Shown here in pieces: positions 48,161 to 57,412 of a stretch of 64,000 nucleotides of DNA. Source of the stretch: Ga0077527 sp038316355 (GTDB lineage: Bacteria; Pseudomonadota; Gammaproteobacteria; Burkholderiales; SG8-41). Every line of letters starts with the position of its first letter. The stretch's first letter is position 1. Made by a program: the position numbers and the translations under genes. The DNA lies in contig JBBQAO010000013.1 of assembly GCA_038316355.1 (NCBI GenBank), positions 1 through 64,000 on the forward strand. Reading direction: 5' to 3'. A model generated the notes under the pieces. The model was not told the DNA's origin and made no database searches. It saw only the letters and a list, made by a program, of their open reading frames with translations.

Positions 48161-49162
48161 TCAGTCGATGGTTGCGCCAGTGACCTTGACGATATTGGCC
48201 CAGTATGCGGTTTCTGACTTGATGCGCGCCGCGAATTCGGCAGGGGTCTGCGCCATCGGCTCCGCAGCCTGTTCGGAAATCAATGTGCGCATCTCGGTAG
48301 TCTTCATGATTTTGGCGATTACGCCGTAGAGCTTGTCGACGACCGGGCGCGGAGTGCCTGCCGGGGCGAGTATGCCCACCCAGGAATGGATGTTTTCCAG
48401 TCCGGCAATGCCTTGTTCGGCGAGCGTCGGCACATCCGGCAGCAGTGGACTGCGTTTGGCCGAGGTCAGGCCGATGGCCTTCAGTTTGCCGCTTTGCAGA
48501 TAGCCGAAGGTGCTGGGGCCTCCGGCGCAATACATGTGCGCGCGGCCGGCGAGCAGGTCGACGGTGCCGATGGCGCCGCCCTTGTACGGGACATGCGTGA
48601 TGTCGGTTTTGGACTGGCGCTTGAACCACTCGCCACAGAGGTGGGGCGTGGTGCCGTTACCGGACGAAATGAAATTCAGCGTGCCCGGCTTGTCCGCGGC
48701 GATTTTCAGGAACTCACGGATGTTGTTCGCGGGCACCGAAGGCGGCACCACCAGCATGTAAGGCACCAGCGCGAACATCGAGACCGGTTGCAGATCGGTT
48801 TGCGGGTTGAAGGGCATTTTCTTGCCATAGACGCTCGGCGAGATGGTCATGGTGCCGGCCGCGGCCAGCAGCAGCGTGTAACCGTCCGGTGCGGATTTGG
48901 CGACTAGATTCGCGCCCAGCGTGCCGCCGGCGCCGGGGCGGTTGTCCACGACCACCGGTTGGCCGAGTTCGCGCCGCAGGCGCTCGGCCATCGCCCGGCC
49001 GAAGACATCGCTGCTGGTCTGGCCCGGCGGGAAGGGGATGACCAGCCGGATGGCCTTGGTCGGCCATTCCTGGGCGTGTACGAAGCTGTTAAAGAATCCA
49101 GGCAGGATCAGTGCGGCTGAGATCAGGTAGTAGAAGGATATGCGGGGGCGGTGTGATGACAT
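48161..49162 (-). CDS. Bug-family tripartite tricarboxylate transporter binding protein
   Basis: A 333-residue periplasmic receptor. The signal peptide YYLISAALILPGFFNSFVHA precedes QEWPTKAIRLVIPFPPGQTS, RPGAGGTLGANLVAKSAPDG, the middle ISSGNGTTPHLCGEWFK and PDVPTLAEQGIAGLENIHSW. These are textbook Bug/TctC features. It heads the group with the two TauD-like genes. The 141 bp upstream (49163-49303) contain no recognisable element. Confidence 0.93.
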   Translation of the reverse strand: MSSHRPRISFYYLISAALILPGFFNSFVHAQEWPTKAIRLVIPFPPGQTSSDVFGRAMAERLRRELGQPVVVDNRPGAGGTLGANLVAKSAPDGYTLLLAAAGTMTISPSVYGKKMPFNPQTDLQPVSMFALVPYMLVVPPSVPANNIREFLKIAADKPGTLNFISSGNGTTPHLCGEWFKRQSKTDITHVPYKGGAIGTVDLLAGRAHMYCAGGPSTFGYLQSGKLKAIGLTSAKRSPLLPDVPTLAEQGIAGLENIHSWVGILAPAGTPRPVVDKLYGVIAKIMKTTEMRTLISEQAAEPMAQTPAEFAARIKSETAYWANIVKVTGATID

Positions 49163-49303
49163 GAACGATTTTCCTTGCGCGATTGAAGGAGCGGCAATGG
49201 CAGCTTATCGATTACAGTAAATCATGCGAAGAAAGTGCTCGGCTAATCTAGCAAAGATCATAAAGCAAAGGGCATGCCAAAACTGAATTATGAATGCAGG
49301 CGA

Positions 49304-51388
49304 TCAGGTCGTCAGCCGCCGGTAAATATCCGCCACTTTCAGCGGCAAGCGTTCCACATTGTCGACCAGCGTCCAGTTCACCGGTCCGTAGAGGTGCGGC
49401 AGGTAGTCGCGTGCTTCGTGGTCGATGGTGATGCAGAACGGCTTGATGCCGGCGTGATGCGCTTCGATCAATGCCTGCCGCGTGTCCTCGATGCCGTATT
49501 CACCACGGTAATGGTCGCTGTAATCATCGGGCTTGCCGTCTGACAGGGTGATCAGCAGGCGCGTCCGCGCATCGACTTCGTTCAGCAGTTTGGTCAGGTG
49601 GCGGATGGCGACACCCATGCGTGTGTAATCCTGAGGCGTGATGCCGGCGATGCGTTGTCTGACCTTGCTGTCGTAGGCTTCGTCAAAGCGCTTGATGCGG
49701 AAAATTTCGCAGCGTTTGCGGGTGACGCCGGAGAAGCCGTAAATCGCGTAACGGTCACCCAGCACTTCCAGCGCCTCGCACAGCATCACCAGTGATTCGC
49801 GTTCGGCGTCATTGATCCAGCCCTTGGTCGAGCCGCTCATGTCGACCATGAACAAGGCGGCCAAGTCACGTTCGGCCTTGTGGCGCCGGGTCAGCAGCCG
49901 GTCCGGCAGTTCCATGCCGCTTTTCAGGTCGGCGTAACCCGCCACCAGTGCGTCGAAATCGATGTCGTCGCCTGTGGATTGTCGTTTCAGCAGACGGTCT
50001 TCGTCGCGCAGCAGTTCAAAGCTGCGTTTGAGTTGCGCGACCTGTGGCCGGTAGCGGCTGAGCGTGTCTTCGACAAAGCCATTATCGACGGGAGATACAT
50101 CAAGCTCGCGCAGCACGCACCAGTCCTTGCGGTAGTGCCGGCGCTTGTGATCCCACTCGTCGTAGAGATGGGCGCAGTCCTCGTCATCGTTGATGTCTGC
50201 GGTGTCGTTGTTGGCTTCGTCATCCGTGGTCCGGGACTGGTTACCGGAGCCGGCGGCATGCAGGTAATCGTCGGGTATCTCGCCGAGATCCTGCAGGGTG
50301 GAGTCGAGCAGTTGCGTGACATGCCCGGGTGGTGCCACGGGCTTGCCGTCGATGCGCATCTCGACATCAAAGTGACCGTCGCTACCTGGCGCGGCATTGC
50401 TCTGGATTTCAATGCGCTCCAGGGCTGCTGCTTCCGGTGCCTGCACACTGGATTGTTCCGGCAGCATCTGCGCCAGTGCTTCGGCGAGTGCGCTGCGTTC
50501 GCGCTGCAGGCGTGCGGCACGTGTGGTGGTGGCTTCGGCCCGCAGCGCGATGCGATGCGGCAGTGCAGGCAATTCATAGACATCGTACCAATCAGCCAAC
50601 AGATCAATGCTGTTCTGCACGGTAGCGTCGGGATTCTGCAACACGGCGCAGCGCGGATCGCTGGTATTGCCGCGCAAGCGCGCAAGGTCACGGCCAACAC
50701 CGGGCAATACCGCGGCAATGCGGTTTTCCAGTCGCAGGGTTTCAAAATGGCTGAGCAGCGCTGAAGCACGCTCCGCATCGGCATAGGTGGCGCAGGCCTG
50801 AACCACATCGATGTTAAATGTGCCGTAACGACCTTGTGCCCACAGCAGCGTGATGATGACTTTGTATAAATTGAAGTTGGCGGCGGCGCCTGCAAACACG
50901 GCGATGTGCGGCGGCAGGTACAGGGTTTCGGTGTCGGTGTACGGTTCAGTAGCAACATCGAGTTGCAGGCGGCGTCCGGCGAGGCCGCAGGCATAGAGTT
51001 CCAGCACGGGTGCGTGTTGTTCGAAGGTGGCTGCGCTGGTGTTTGCGGCTGCAGGCAGGTAAGCCTCCACCTGTTTGAATACCTGACTGCCGCGATACAG
51101 GCCATCACGGTCATAGGTATCCATGGCCTCGATGACCCAGGCTTCGGCTGCAGCGGTATCCAGTCTGGCCAGCGCTGCCGGTGCGGCAGCAGCAAACTGA
51201 TAGGCCATTTCATAATTGCTGCGGTCGATGATTTCGATCCAGTGCAGCACAAAATCCTGTTCTGCGCGACTGAGCGGAGCCAGCAGTTCGGCGAGTGGCG
51301 CAGCGGTACGGCGAGATGACAATACCGGGCCCAGCAGATAGTCGAGCTGTTGGGTCAGTTCGGAGGCGGTCAGGGGAAATGTGCTCAT
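49304..51388 (-). CDS. NorD/CbbO-like von Willebrand A domain protein
   Basis: A 694-residue protein of the NorD/CbbO activator family. The C-terminal third is a VWA domain with a MIDAS motif (LFMVDMSGSTKGWINDAERE, then TLSDGKPDDYSDHYRGEYG). The middle carries an acidic linker (TDDEANNDTADINDDEDCAH). In nor and cbb clusters such proteins act with a MoxR ATPase (NorQ/CbbQ) as metal-insertion or reactivation chaperones for nitric-oxide reductase or Rubisco. Here the ATPase gene is 138 bp upstream, but neither client enzyme is in the window. Confidence 0.88.
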   Translation of the reverse strand: MSTFPLTASELTQQLDYLLGPVLSSRRTAAPLAELLAPLSRAEQDFVLHWIEIIDRSNYEMAYQFAAAAPAALARLDTAAAEAWVIEAMDTYDRDGLYRGSQVFKQVEAYLPAAANTSAATFEQHAPVLELYACGLAGRRLQLDVATEPYTDTETLYLPPHIAVFAGAAANFNLYKVIITLLWAQGRYGTFNIDVVQACATYADAERASALLSHFETLRLENRIAAVLPGVGRDLARLRGNTSDPRCAVLQNPDATVQNSIDLLADWYDVYELPALPHRIALRAEATTTRAARLQRERSALAEALAQMLPEQSSVQAPEAAALERIEIQSNAAPGSDGHFDVEMRIDGKPVAPPGHVTQLLDSTLQDLGEIPDDYLHAAGSGNQSRTTDDEANNDTADINDDEDCAHLYDEWDHKRRHYRKDWCVLRELDVSPVDNGFVEDTLSRYRPQVAQLKRSFELLRDEDRLLKRQSTGDDIDFDALVAGYADLKSGMELPDRLLTRRHKAERDLAALFMVDMSGSTKGWINDAERESLVMLCEALEVLGDRYAIYGFSGVTRKRCEIFRIKRFDEAYDSKVRQRIAGITPQDYTRMGVAIRHLTKLLNEVDARTRLLITLSDGKPDDYSDHYRGEYGIEDTRQALIEAHHAGIKPFCITIDHEARDYLPHLYGPVNWTLVDNVERLPLKVADIYRRLTT

Positions 51389-51426
51389 GCGGGCAATTCG
51401 GCGTTACACGGCTTGCTTGTCACATC

Positions 51427-51506
51427 CGTTCGGGCTGAGCTTGTCGAAGCCCGGCTGCCCTTCGACAGGGTCTGTCCTGAGCCTGCCGAAGGGCTCAGGG
51501 CGAACG
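51427..51506. repeat. Dispersed palindromic repeat (CGTTCG...CGAACG), copy 2
   Basis: CGTTCGGGCTGAGCTTGTCG at the left and GAAGGGCTCAGGGCGAACG at the right are inverted, with internal CTTCGACAGGGTCTGTCCTG. It is related to the shorter copy at 36235-36289. It fills the gap between the two chaperone genes. Confidence 0.8.
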
Positions 51507-51526
51507 GTGGAATGCATGCTGATCAG

Positions 51527-52360
51527 TCAGAACACCGAGGACACGAATTCGTCGATCGCGCGCAACATCTCCGGATCGTCGGACAGCGCTTCGGCTATCG
51601 CACCATGACAGGCGGTCGCCGGCGGAATGCCGCGAGCAATCAGTTTCGCGGCGTGCACCAGCAAGCGGGTCGAGGCACCTTCATCGAGACCGTTGCCTTT
51701 GAGGTTGCGTGTCATCTGTGCCAGCCGTACCAGCGCTGCAGCAATGCCGGCGTCGGTGCCGGTTTCGCTGCGGATGATTTTTTCTTCGAGCGCGGCCTGC
51801 GGGTATTGAAATTCAATGGCGACAAATCGCTGACGTGTGCTGTGTTTGAGTTCTTTCAGCACACTCTGGTAGCCGGGGTTGTAGGACATCGCGAGCAGGA
51901 ATTCCGGCGGCGCCTGCAGCAGTTCGCCGCGTTTTTCCATGGGCAGCATGCGCCGGTCGTCGGCCAGCGGATGGATCACCACCGTGGTGTCGCGCCGCGC
52001 TTCAACCACTTCATCGAGGTAACAAATAGCGCCACTGCGCACCGCGCGCGCCAGCGGACCATCGACCCACACCGTTTCGTTGTTGGTGATCAGGTAGCGG
52101 CCGACGAGATCAGCGGCGGTGAGGTCGTCGTGGCAGGACACGGTGATCAGCGGCCGTTTGAGGCGCCAGGCCATGTGTTCGATGAAGCGGGTCTTGCCGC
52201 AACCGGTGGGACCCTTGAGCAGCACCGGCAGCTTGCTGGCGTACGCGGCCTCGAACAGCGCGATTTCGCCGCCGACAGCTTCGTAGTACGGCTCAACCGC
52301 GATGATGCGGGCCTCACCCTGCAGAGGCAGGGCGTTCAGCGGAGCGGCTCGGCTGGCCAC
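51527..52360 (-). CDS. MoxR-type AAA+ ATPase (CbbQ/NirQ/NorQ family)
   Basis: A 277-residue ATPase: Walker A LLKGPTGCGKTRFIEHMAWR, Walker B AICYLDEVVEAR, a sensor region MSYNPGYQS, and the CbbQ/NorQ C-terminal lid (SAREV-like helix LIARGIPPATACHGAIAEAL). It would form a hexamer that remodels a metalloenzyme with its VWA partner encoded next. The N-terminal extension is short. One of the recurrent AT-rich motifs lies 61-85 bases upstream (52421-52445). Confidence 0.9.
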   Translation of the reverse strand: MASRAAPLNALPLQGEARIIAVEPYYEAVGGEIALFEAAYASKLPVLLKGPTGCGKTRFIEHMAWRLKRPLITVSCHDDLTAADLVGRYLITNNETVWVDGPLARAVRSGAICYLDEVVEARRDTTVVIHPLADDRRMLPMEKRGELLQAPPEFLLAMSYNPGYQSVLKELKHSTRQRFVAIEFQYPQAALEEKIIRSETGTDAGIAAALVRLAQMTRNLKGNGLDEGASTRLLVHAAKLIARGIPPATACHGAIAEALSDDPEMLRAIDEFVSSVF

Positions 52361-52447
52361 GGGTCAGCGGACCGAAGCATGGGAGGGGTGGGTGGGCATG
52401 GGTCTTTGCTGCGGGGTGTTATATAAGTAATTGATTTTATTGATAGT

Positions 52448-53011
52448 TTATTTTTTCTCATACCCGGGTACCGACCGGATTTCGAATTCGAGGGTTTGCA
52501 GGTCGCCGAACACATAGGTCGTCTCTGCGCTGACGCCGGCGACGCTGCCAGGATCGATGCGCAGGGTCTCGCTGCCCCGGATGTTGCGGACGCGTTCGAT
52601 GACAGCGCGGTGTTCATGGCCGTTGCAGACGAGGTCGAAGTCGCCGGTCAGCGCCATCGCCTTGGCGTAGTGCGGATAGTGCACCATGAAAATTCGCCGC
52701 TCCGCGAGCACCAACGATCCGTCCTGCCCGTGGTAGTGCAGGCGGTTTTTCGGATCCTGGGCCCACTTTGAAAGGTAATACAGGTCGCCGGTGTTATTGC
52801 CGTGGATCATGTGGATTGGCAGGCCGAATCCGACGATGGCATGCAATGTGGACGGCGCGACGAGGTCGCCGCAGTGCAATATAAGCTCTGCGCCCAGCGC
52901 CTTGGCTTCAGCGATCGCGGCGGCAAAGGGTTCGCGGTGGTCGTGGCTGTCAGAGACGATGCAGATTTTCAGGGGGTACCTCCATGGTTGGACGATTCTA
53001 CTCTGCGCCAT
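52448..53011 (-). CDS. YfcE/MJ0936-type metallophosphoesterase
   Basis: A 187-residue dinuclear-metal phosphodiesterase. The metal motifs are in order: KICIVSDSHDHREPF, LILHCGDLVAP, IHGNNTGDLYY, FMVHYPHY and VCNGHEHRAVI. Homology starts at the KICIVSD strand, around residue 15, preceded by a CTG codon; the ATG at 53011 adds a short unconserved leader. The substrate is unknown. It is divergent from the apr operon, with a 92 bp shared upstream region. Confidence 0.88.
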   Translation of the reverse strand: MAQSRIVQPWRYPLKICIVSDSHDHREPFAAAIAEAKALGAELILHCGDLVAPSTLHAIVGFGLPIHMIHGNNTGDLYYLSKWAQDPKNRLHYHGQDGSLVLAERRIFMVHYPHYAKAMALTGDFDLVCNGHEHRAVIERVRNIRGSETLRIDPGSVAGVSAETTYVFGDLQTLEFEIRSVPGYEKK

Positions 53012-53103
53012 CCAAAGTATTTTCTATGGCGACATAACCTTTTTTTTACTTTGGCGGGGCAAGGCCTGTTTAAAATCACCGCACCAAAAAAGGAGGGAGG
53101 CAG

Positions 53104-53943
53104 ATGTTCACCAGCAATCCGTTCGCCGAGCTTACCGCGTCCATTTCACCCGTCATGATGCAGACTTACGTCATCGTCATGGTCCTGTTGGTCGTCGCGG
53201 GCACTTTGTTCGATATTATCCACAAGGGCAGCGCCAGGTATTTTTTCCTTAACATGCGCAAGTCGAAAGCCAAGGCGAAAAAGCAGGTCGGCGGCGGCGA
53301 GCTGGTCTCGATCGCGGTCCAGACCGTGGTCGTCGACGTGCTGGCGTCCGGCGAGTTCTGCAACACGCGCCGCCGCATCGCGCACCTGCTGACGATGTAC
53401 GGCTTCCTGCTCTATGTCGTCACCACCGTGCTGATGGTGTTTTACTACCCGACTTCGACTACGGTAACGCCCGCGATCGTGCCGCAACTGTGGTGGCTCG
53501 GCGCTCTGATGGTCTGCGTCGGCGGCTATTGGTTCTGGTTCTTCATCCGGGTTGATGTCGCCGCGGAGGGCAATTCGCCGTTCCGCGTGATGCGCGCCGA
53601 CCTGTTCGTGCTGTCGTTGCTGGCCAGTGTGACGCTGGGCCTGGTCTGGGCGTTGATGCAGGCGAAAGGCATGGCGGGATCGACAGTGCTGTTCGTCCTC
53701 TACATCATTGCAACCACCGTGCTCTTCGGGTCGGTGGCGTGGTCGAAGTTCGCCCACATGTTCTTCAAGCCCGCCGCGGCCTTCGAGAAAAGGGTGTCCA
53801 AGGCCAATGGCACAGCCGAGAATCTGCCGACGCTGTCCCGCGACGATCCTGAACAACAGAAAAGTCACTCGATGGAACTGTTGCGGGACGCGCCGATGGA
53901 CATGGGACTTGGCATCAAGCGCGAAGCGCCCCGGCACTATTAA
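53104..53943 (+). CDS. aprM: Putative APS-reductase membrane anchor AprM
   Basis: A 279-residue protein with about five hydrophobic segments (TYVIVMVLLVVAGTLFDII, LLTMYGFLLYVVTTVLMVFY, WWLGALMVCVGGYWFWFFI, LFVLSLLASVTLGLVWALMQ, TVLFVLYIIATTVLFGSVAW) and a soluble C-terminal tail of 50 or so residues. In sulfur oxidisers such as Thiobacillus and Allochromatium, AprM is encoded directly before aprBA and is thought to connect AprBA electrons to the membrane quinone pool. A very strong AGGAGG site lies 8 bases before ATG 53104. aprB follows after 44 bp. Confidence 0.85.
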   Translation: MFTSNPFAELTASISPVMMQTYVIVMVLLVVAGTLFDIIHKGSARYFFLNMRKSKAKAKKQVGGGELVSIAVQTVVVDVLASGEFCNTRRRIAHLLTMYGFLLYVVTTVLMVFYYPTSTTVTPAIVPQLWWLGALMVCVGGYWFWFFIRVDVAAEGNSPFRVMRADLFVLSLLASVTLGLVWALMQAKGMAGSTVLFVLYIIATTVLFGSVAWSKFAHMFFKPAAAFEKRVSKANGTAENLPTLSRDDPEQQKSHSMELLRDAPMDMGLGIKREAPRHY

Positions 53944-53987
53944 AAACAGCCCGTAAGTTCTATAAGAAGAGATCAAGGAACCGACTT

Positions 53988-54467
53988 ATGCCTACCTTCG
54001 TTTATATGACAAGGTGTGACGGATGCGGACATTGCGTCGACATCTGCCCGTCCGACATCATGCACATCGATAAAACCTATCGCCGTGCCTACAACATCGA
54101 GCCGAACATGTGCTGGGAGTGCTACGCCTGCGTCAAGGCCTGCCCGCAGAATGCGATCGATGTGCGCGGATATGCCGACTTTGCCCCGCTCGGTCACAGC
54201 GTGCGCGTCCAGCGGGACGAACAGAAAGGCACGATCGCCTGGAAGATCAAATTCCGCAACGGTACGGAAAAGAATTTCCTGTCACCCATCACCACCAAGC
54301 CCTGGGGAACGGCGATCCCCAAGCTCGCGGAAGTTCCTGGACCCAGCAAGGAAATGCGTGATAGCGAGCTGTTGTACAACGAGCCGAAATGGATTCGCAT
54401 GGATGAAGGCGGTTTGCATACGCTGAAGTCCAATGGTCTAAAGATGAAGAAAGGCGTGGCTTACTGA
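53988..54467 (+). CDS. aprB: Adenylylsulfate reductase beta subunit
   Basis: This is the electron-transfer subunit of dissimilatory APS reductase. The 159 residues carry two [4Fe-4S] ferredoxin motifs: Cys10-x2-Cys13-x2-Cys16-x3-Cys20, and Cys42-x2-Cys45-x2-Cys48-x3-Cys52 (MCWECYACVKACPQ). A long C-terminal tail wraps AprA in known structures (WKIKFRNGTEKNFLSPITTK). Its stop overlaps the aprA start (ATGG/TGATGG junction at 54465-54469), so the subunits are co-translated. In a sulfur oxidiser the enzyme runs from sulfite plus AMP to APS. Confidence 0.96.
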   Translation: MPTFVYMTRCDGCGHCVDICPSDIMHIDKTYRRAYNIEPNMCWECYACVKACPQNAIDVRGYADFAPLGHSVRVQRDEQKGTIAWKIKFRNGTEKNFLSPITTKPWGTAIPKLAEVPGPSKEMRDSELLYNEPKWIRMDEGGLHTLKSNGLKMKKGVAY

Positions 54468-56335
54468 TGGCTTACGAAACGATCGTCGAAGAAGGCATCG
54501 ATATTCTGGTTGTCGGTGCGGGCCTTGGCGGCACGGGTGCCGCATGGGAGGCCAGATTCTGGGGGCAGGACAAGAAGATTATCATTGCCGAAAAGGCCAA
54601 TATTGATCGCTCCGGTGCGGTCGCACAGGGGCTGTACGCCATCAACTGCTATATGGGCACCCGCTGGGGCGAAAACAAGCCGGAGGACCATGTCCGCTAC
54701 GCGCGTATCGACCTGATGGGAATGGTGCGGGAGGACCTGCTGTTCGACATGGCCCGTCACGTTGACTCCACGGTTCACCAGTTCGAAGAGTGGGGCCTGC
54801 CCATCATGAAGGACCCGAAAACCGGGCGCTATCTGCGTGAAGGGCGATGGCAGATCATGATTCACGGCGAGTCCTACAAGCCCATCGTGGCCGAGGCCGC
54901 CAAAAAATCGGCGGACAAGGTCTTCAACCGCATCTGCGTGACCCACCTGCTGATGGACGACAGCAAGGAGAACCGGGTTGCCGGTGCCGTTGGCTTCAAC
55001 GTCCGCACAGGCAACTACCACGTATTCAAATCCAAGGCCGTGATCTGCGGCGCTGGCGGTGCCTCCAACATCTTCAAGCCGCGTTCAGTAGGCGAAGGTT
55101 CTGGCCGCACCTGGTATGCGCCCTGGTCGTCCGCATCTGCCTACGGACTGATGATCAACGCCGGCGCCAAAATGACGCAGATGGAAAATCGCATCGTGCT
55201 GGCACGTTTCAAGGACGGTTATGGCCCGGTCGGCGCCTACTTCCTGCACCTGAAGACCTATACCCAAAACGGTCTGGGCGAAGAGTACGAATCCAAATGG
55301 TTCCCCGAACTGCAGAAAATGGTCGGCAAGGAATATCTGGATCCGGAAGCCTCGCACCTGACCCATCGGCCGATTCCGACCTGCTTACGCAATCATTGCA
55401 TCATCAGCGAAGTGAATGCCGGCCGTGGCCCCATACACATGGTGACGATGAAAGCCTTCCAGGATCCGCATCTGGAAGAGGTCGGCTGGGAAAACTTCCT
55501 CGGCATGACCGTCGGCCAGGCAGTTCTGTGGGCTGCCACCGACGTGGATCCCAAGCACGAGAATCCCGAACTGACCACATCCGAGCCCTATGTCATGGGC
55601 TCCCACGCGACGGGCTCGGGCGCCTGGTGTTCGGGTCCCGAGGATGTGTCCCCTCCGGAGTATTTCTGGGGCTACAACCGCATGACGACGATCGAAGGGC
55701 TGTTCGGTGCCGGTGACGCTGTCGGCGGCACGCCGCACGCCTTCTCGTCCGGCTCGTTCACCGAAGGCCGTCTCGCCGCGAAGGCCGCCTGCAAATACAT
55801 CGACGACGGCAAGGCCGAAGGCATCGTCGTATCCGATGAGCAGATCAACCGCCGCAAGACCGAGATCTTCAAGCCCATGGAGCATTACAAGACTTACCGT
55901 AATGCGATCGTGGCGGGCGATGTCAACCCGCATTACATCAATCCCAAGCAGGGCCTGGACCGTCTGCAGAAGTTGATGGACGAGTATTGCGGCGGCGTGA
56001 CCGTCAACTACATGACCAACGAGAAGCTGCTCAGTATCGGTCTCAAGAAGCTCGAGATCATGGAGGAAGATCTTCAGAGCTTGGCCGCAGCGGATATTCA
56101 CGAGTTGCTGCGTGCCTGGGAATTGATGCACCGTCATCGTGCCGCTGAGTGCGTCACGCAGCACACACTGTTCCGTAAGGAGACCCGCTGGCCGGGTTAC
56201 TACTACCGGGGTGACGCCATGAAGGTGGACGACGAGAACTGGCACGTGCTGACCGTTTCGCGCCGTGATCCGGAAACCGGCGAATACACCATGGAGAAGG
56301 CGCCTTGTTATCACCTGGTTGGCGATGACGAGTAG
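54467..56335 (+). CDS. aprA: Adenylylsulfate reductase alpha subunit (FAD)
   Basis: This is the catalytic flavoprotein of APS reductase: sulfite + AMP to APS with two electrons released in oxidative use. Of 622 residues, the FAD-binding strand is DILVVGAGLGGTGAAWEARF; later flavin and substrate motifs include RSGAVAQGLYAINCYMGTRW, CGAGGASNIFKPRSVGEGSG, RTWYAPWSSASAYGLMINAG and LFGAGDAVGGTPHAFSSGSF. The length is typical. It follows aprM and aprB and precedes three smaller genes on the same strand. Confidence 0.97.
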   Translation: MAYETIVEEGIDILVVGAGLGGTGAAWEARFWGQDKKIIIAEKANIDRSGAVAQGLYAINCYMGTRWGENKPEDHVRYARIDLMGMVREDLLFDMARHVDSTVHQFEEWGLPIMKDPKTGRYLREGRWQIMIHGESYKPIVAEAAKKSADKVFNRICVTHLLMDDSKENRVAGAVGFNVRTGNYHVFKSKAVICGAGGASNIFKPRSVGEGSGRTWYAPWSSASAYGLMINAGAKMTQMENRIVLARFKDGYGPVGAYFLHLKTYTQNGLGEEYESKWFPELQKMVGKEYLDPEASHLTHRPIPTCLRNHCIISEVNAGRGPIHMVTMKAFQDPHLEEVGWENFLGMTVGQAVLWAATDVDPKHENPELTTSEPYVMGSHATGSGAWCSGPEDVSPPEYFWGYNRMTTIEGLFGAGDAVGGTPHAFSSGSFTEGRLAAKAACKYIDDGKAEGIVVSDEQINRRKTEIFKPMEHYKTYRNAIVAGDVNPHYINPKQGLDRLQKLMDEYCGGVTVNYMTNEKLLSIGLKKLEIMEEDLQSLAAADIHELLRAWELMHRHRAAECVTQHTLFRKETRWPGYYYRGDAMKVDDENWHVLTVSRRDPETGEYTMEKAPCYHLVGDDE

Positions 56336-56392
56336 CAATATCCCCAGGCAGAAGAGTCCGTTGAGCTTCTGCCCGGGGCAAAGGAGACCGGC

Positions 56393-56800
56393 ATGTCGAG
56401 TGTTGTGGTACCCATAAAGCCGGTCTCTTCAGATAGTCATGAGCCCCGCGTGAACATCATTGAAAAAACCGATGAGGAGATTCTGGCCATGGCCAATCTC
56501 CTGTGGCGCGACCTCGTCAAAGCTTCGAATGAAGGCAAATACGGGGAGTTCGCCAAGAACTTTTCCGGTTCCCTGGCGCGTGCCATAGATCAGGTCGTTG
56601 CGGGCCACCAGTTCGCAAACAGTGAACTGGCGAGAAGCCTGTCTGAAGAGATCGACTCGCTCGGCATCATCCGCCGGGGCGAACATGTGAGCGTTCTGTA
56701 CCGGCAGCGGAGCACCAAAAAGCCGGGCGAATGGCTGGGCAGGCTGGTTCTCGGCTATGAGGATGGAAAGGTCAGGATCTTCGGTGCATCCATATTCTGA
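56393..56800 (+). CDS. Unknown protein downstream of aprA (135 aa)
   Basis: A soluble, mostly helical N-terminal half (EILAMANLLWRDLVKASNEG, KYGEFAKNFSGSLARAIDQV) and a strand-rich C-terminal half (EHVSVLYRQRSTKKPGEWLG, RLVLGYEDGKVRIFGASIF). No membrane segment, signal or cysteine is present. The helix-then-sheet order is loosely like NTF2-type folds, but I do not recognise the family. ATG 56393 has a GGAGA site (AAAGGAGACCGGC) upstream. It lies 57 bp after aprA and 20 bp before the FKBP gene, so it is likely part of the apr operon and may assist APS reductase. Confidence 0.65.
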   Translation: MSSVVVPIKPVSSDSHEPRVNIIEKTDEEILAMANLLWRDLVKASNEGKYGEFAKNFSGSLARAIDQVVAGHQFANSELARSLSEEIDSLGIIRRGEHVSVLYRQRSTKKPGEWLGRLVLGYEDGKVRIFGASIF

Positions 56801-56820
56801 ACGTTTCGGCGGGATTTGAC

Positions 56821-57330
56821 GTGAGCGAAGTCATCCAGGACGGCAAGTTAGTCGAACTGATTTACCAGGTGACCGACAGGAAATCGGGGCATGTTCTCAC
56901 CCGTGTCGAGTTTCCGTTGGGCTATGTACACGGACACAATGAAATTCTGGCGCCCTCTGTCCATATGGCGCTGGCGGGCAAGTCTGCAGGCGATGTCATT
57001 GAAGTGCCCATCGACGGCAACCAGATCTTTGGCCCCAGGGACGAATCGCTGGTTTTTTCCGATCACATCGAGAACGTTCCCGAGGAGTATCGGCAGGTCG
57101 GCACCTCCATCCTCATGGAGAGCGACAAGGGACAGACCCGCAGCTTTCTGGTGACGCATTTGGACGACGAGAGACTGACTGTCGACGGCAACAACCCGCT
57201 TTGCGGCAGGGAGGTCGTCTTTATGCTCACGATTCTTACCGTTCGCGACGCCACTGATGAAGAAGCCAGAGCGGGCGGGGCGATCATTGCAGGCGCGGAT
57301 ATCGACCCGGCACTGATGAGGCCTGTTTAA
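56821..57330 (+). CDS. SlyD-like FKBP-type peptidyl-prolyl isomerase
   Basis: A 169-residue cytoplasmic FKBP with the SlyD architecture: the FKBP fold (LVELIYQVTDRKSGHVLTRV, FPLGYVHGHNEIL, ALAGKSAGDVIEVPIDGNQI), an insert-in-flap domain (FGPRDESLVFSDHIENVPEE to HLDDERLTV) and the closing strand VDGNNPLCGREVVFMLTILT. The His-rich metal tail of E. coli SlyD is absent. The start is GTG 56821. Such proteins fold or chaperone clients and assist metallocentre assembly; its position in the apr operon suggests AprBA as client. Confidence 0.88.
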   Translation: MSEVIQDGKLVELIYQVTDRKSGHVLTRVEFPLGYVHGHNEILAPSVHMALAGKSAGDVIEVPIDGNQIFGPRDESLVFSDHIENVPEEYRQVGTSILMESDKGQTRSFLVTHLDDERLTVDGNNPLCGREVVFMLTILTVRDATDEEARAGGAIIAGADIDPALMRPV

Positions 57331-57412
57331 GCGGCGGGGTAGAATGGCAGCGGATGAATTTCGGCTTTAGTTATTTGTACTTGCAATCCTGACTTCACGA
57401 AAAAGGTAATTT

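Noticed and set aside
49987..51252. Second leftward frame of 421 codons inside the NorD-like gene
   Set aside because: Cys/Pro/Ser/Thr-rich shadow of the true frame, which has a clear VWA domain.
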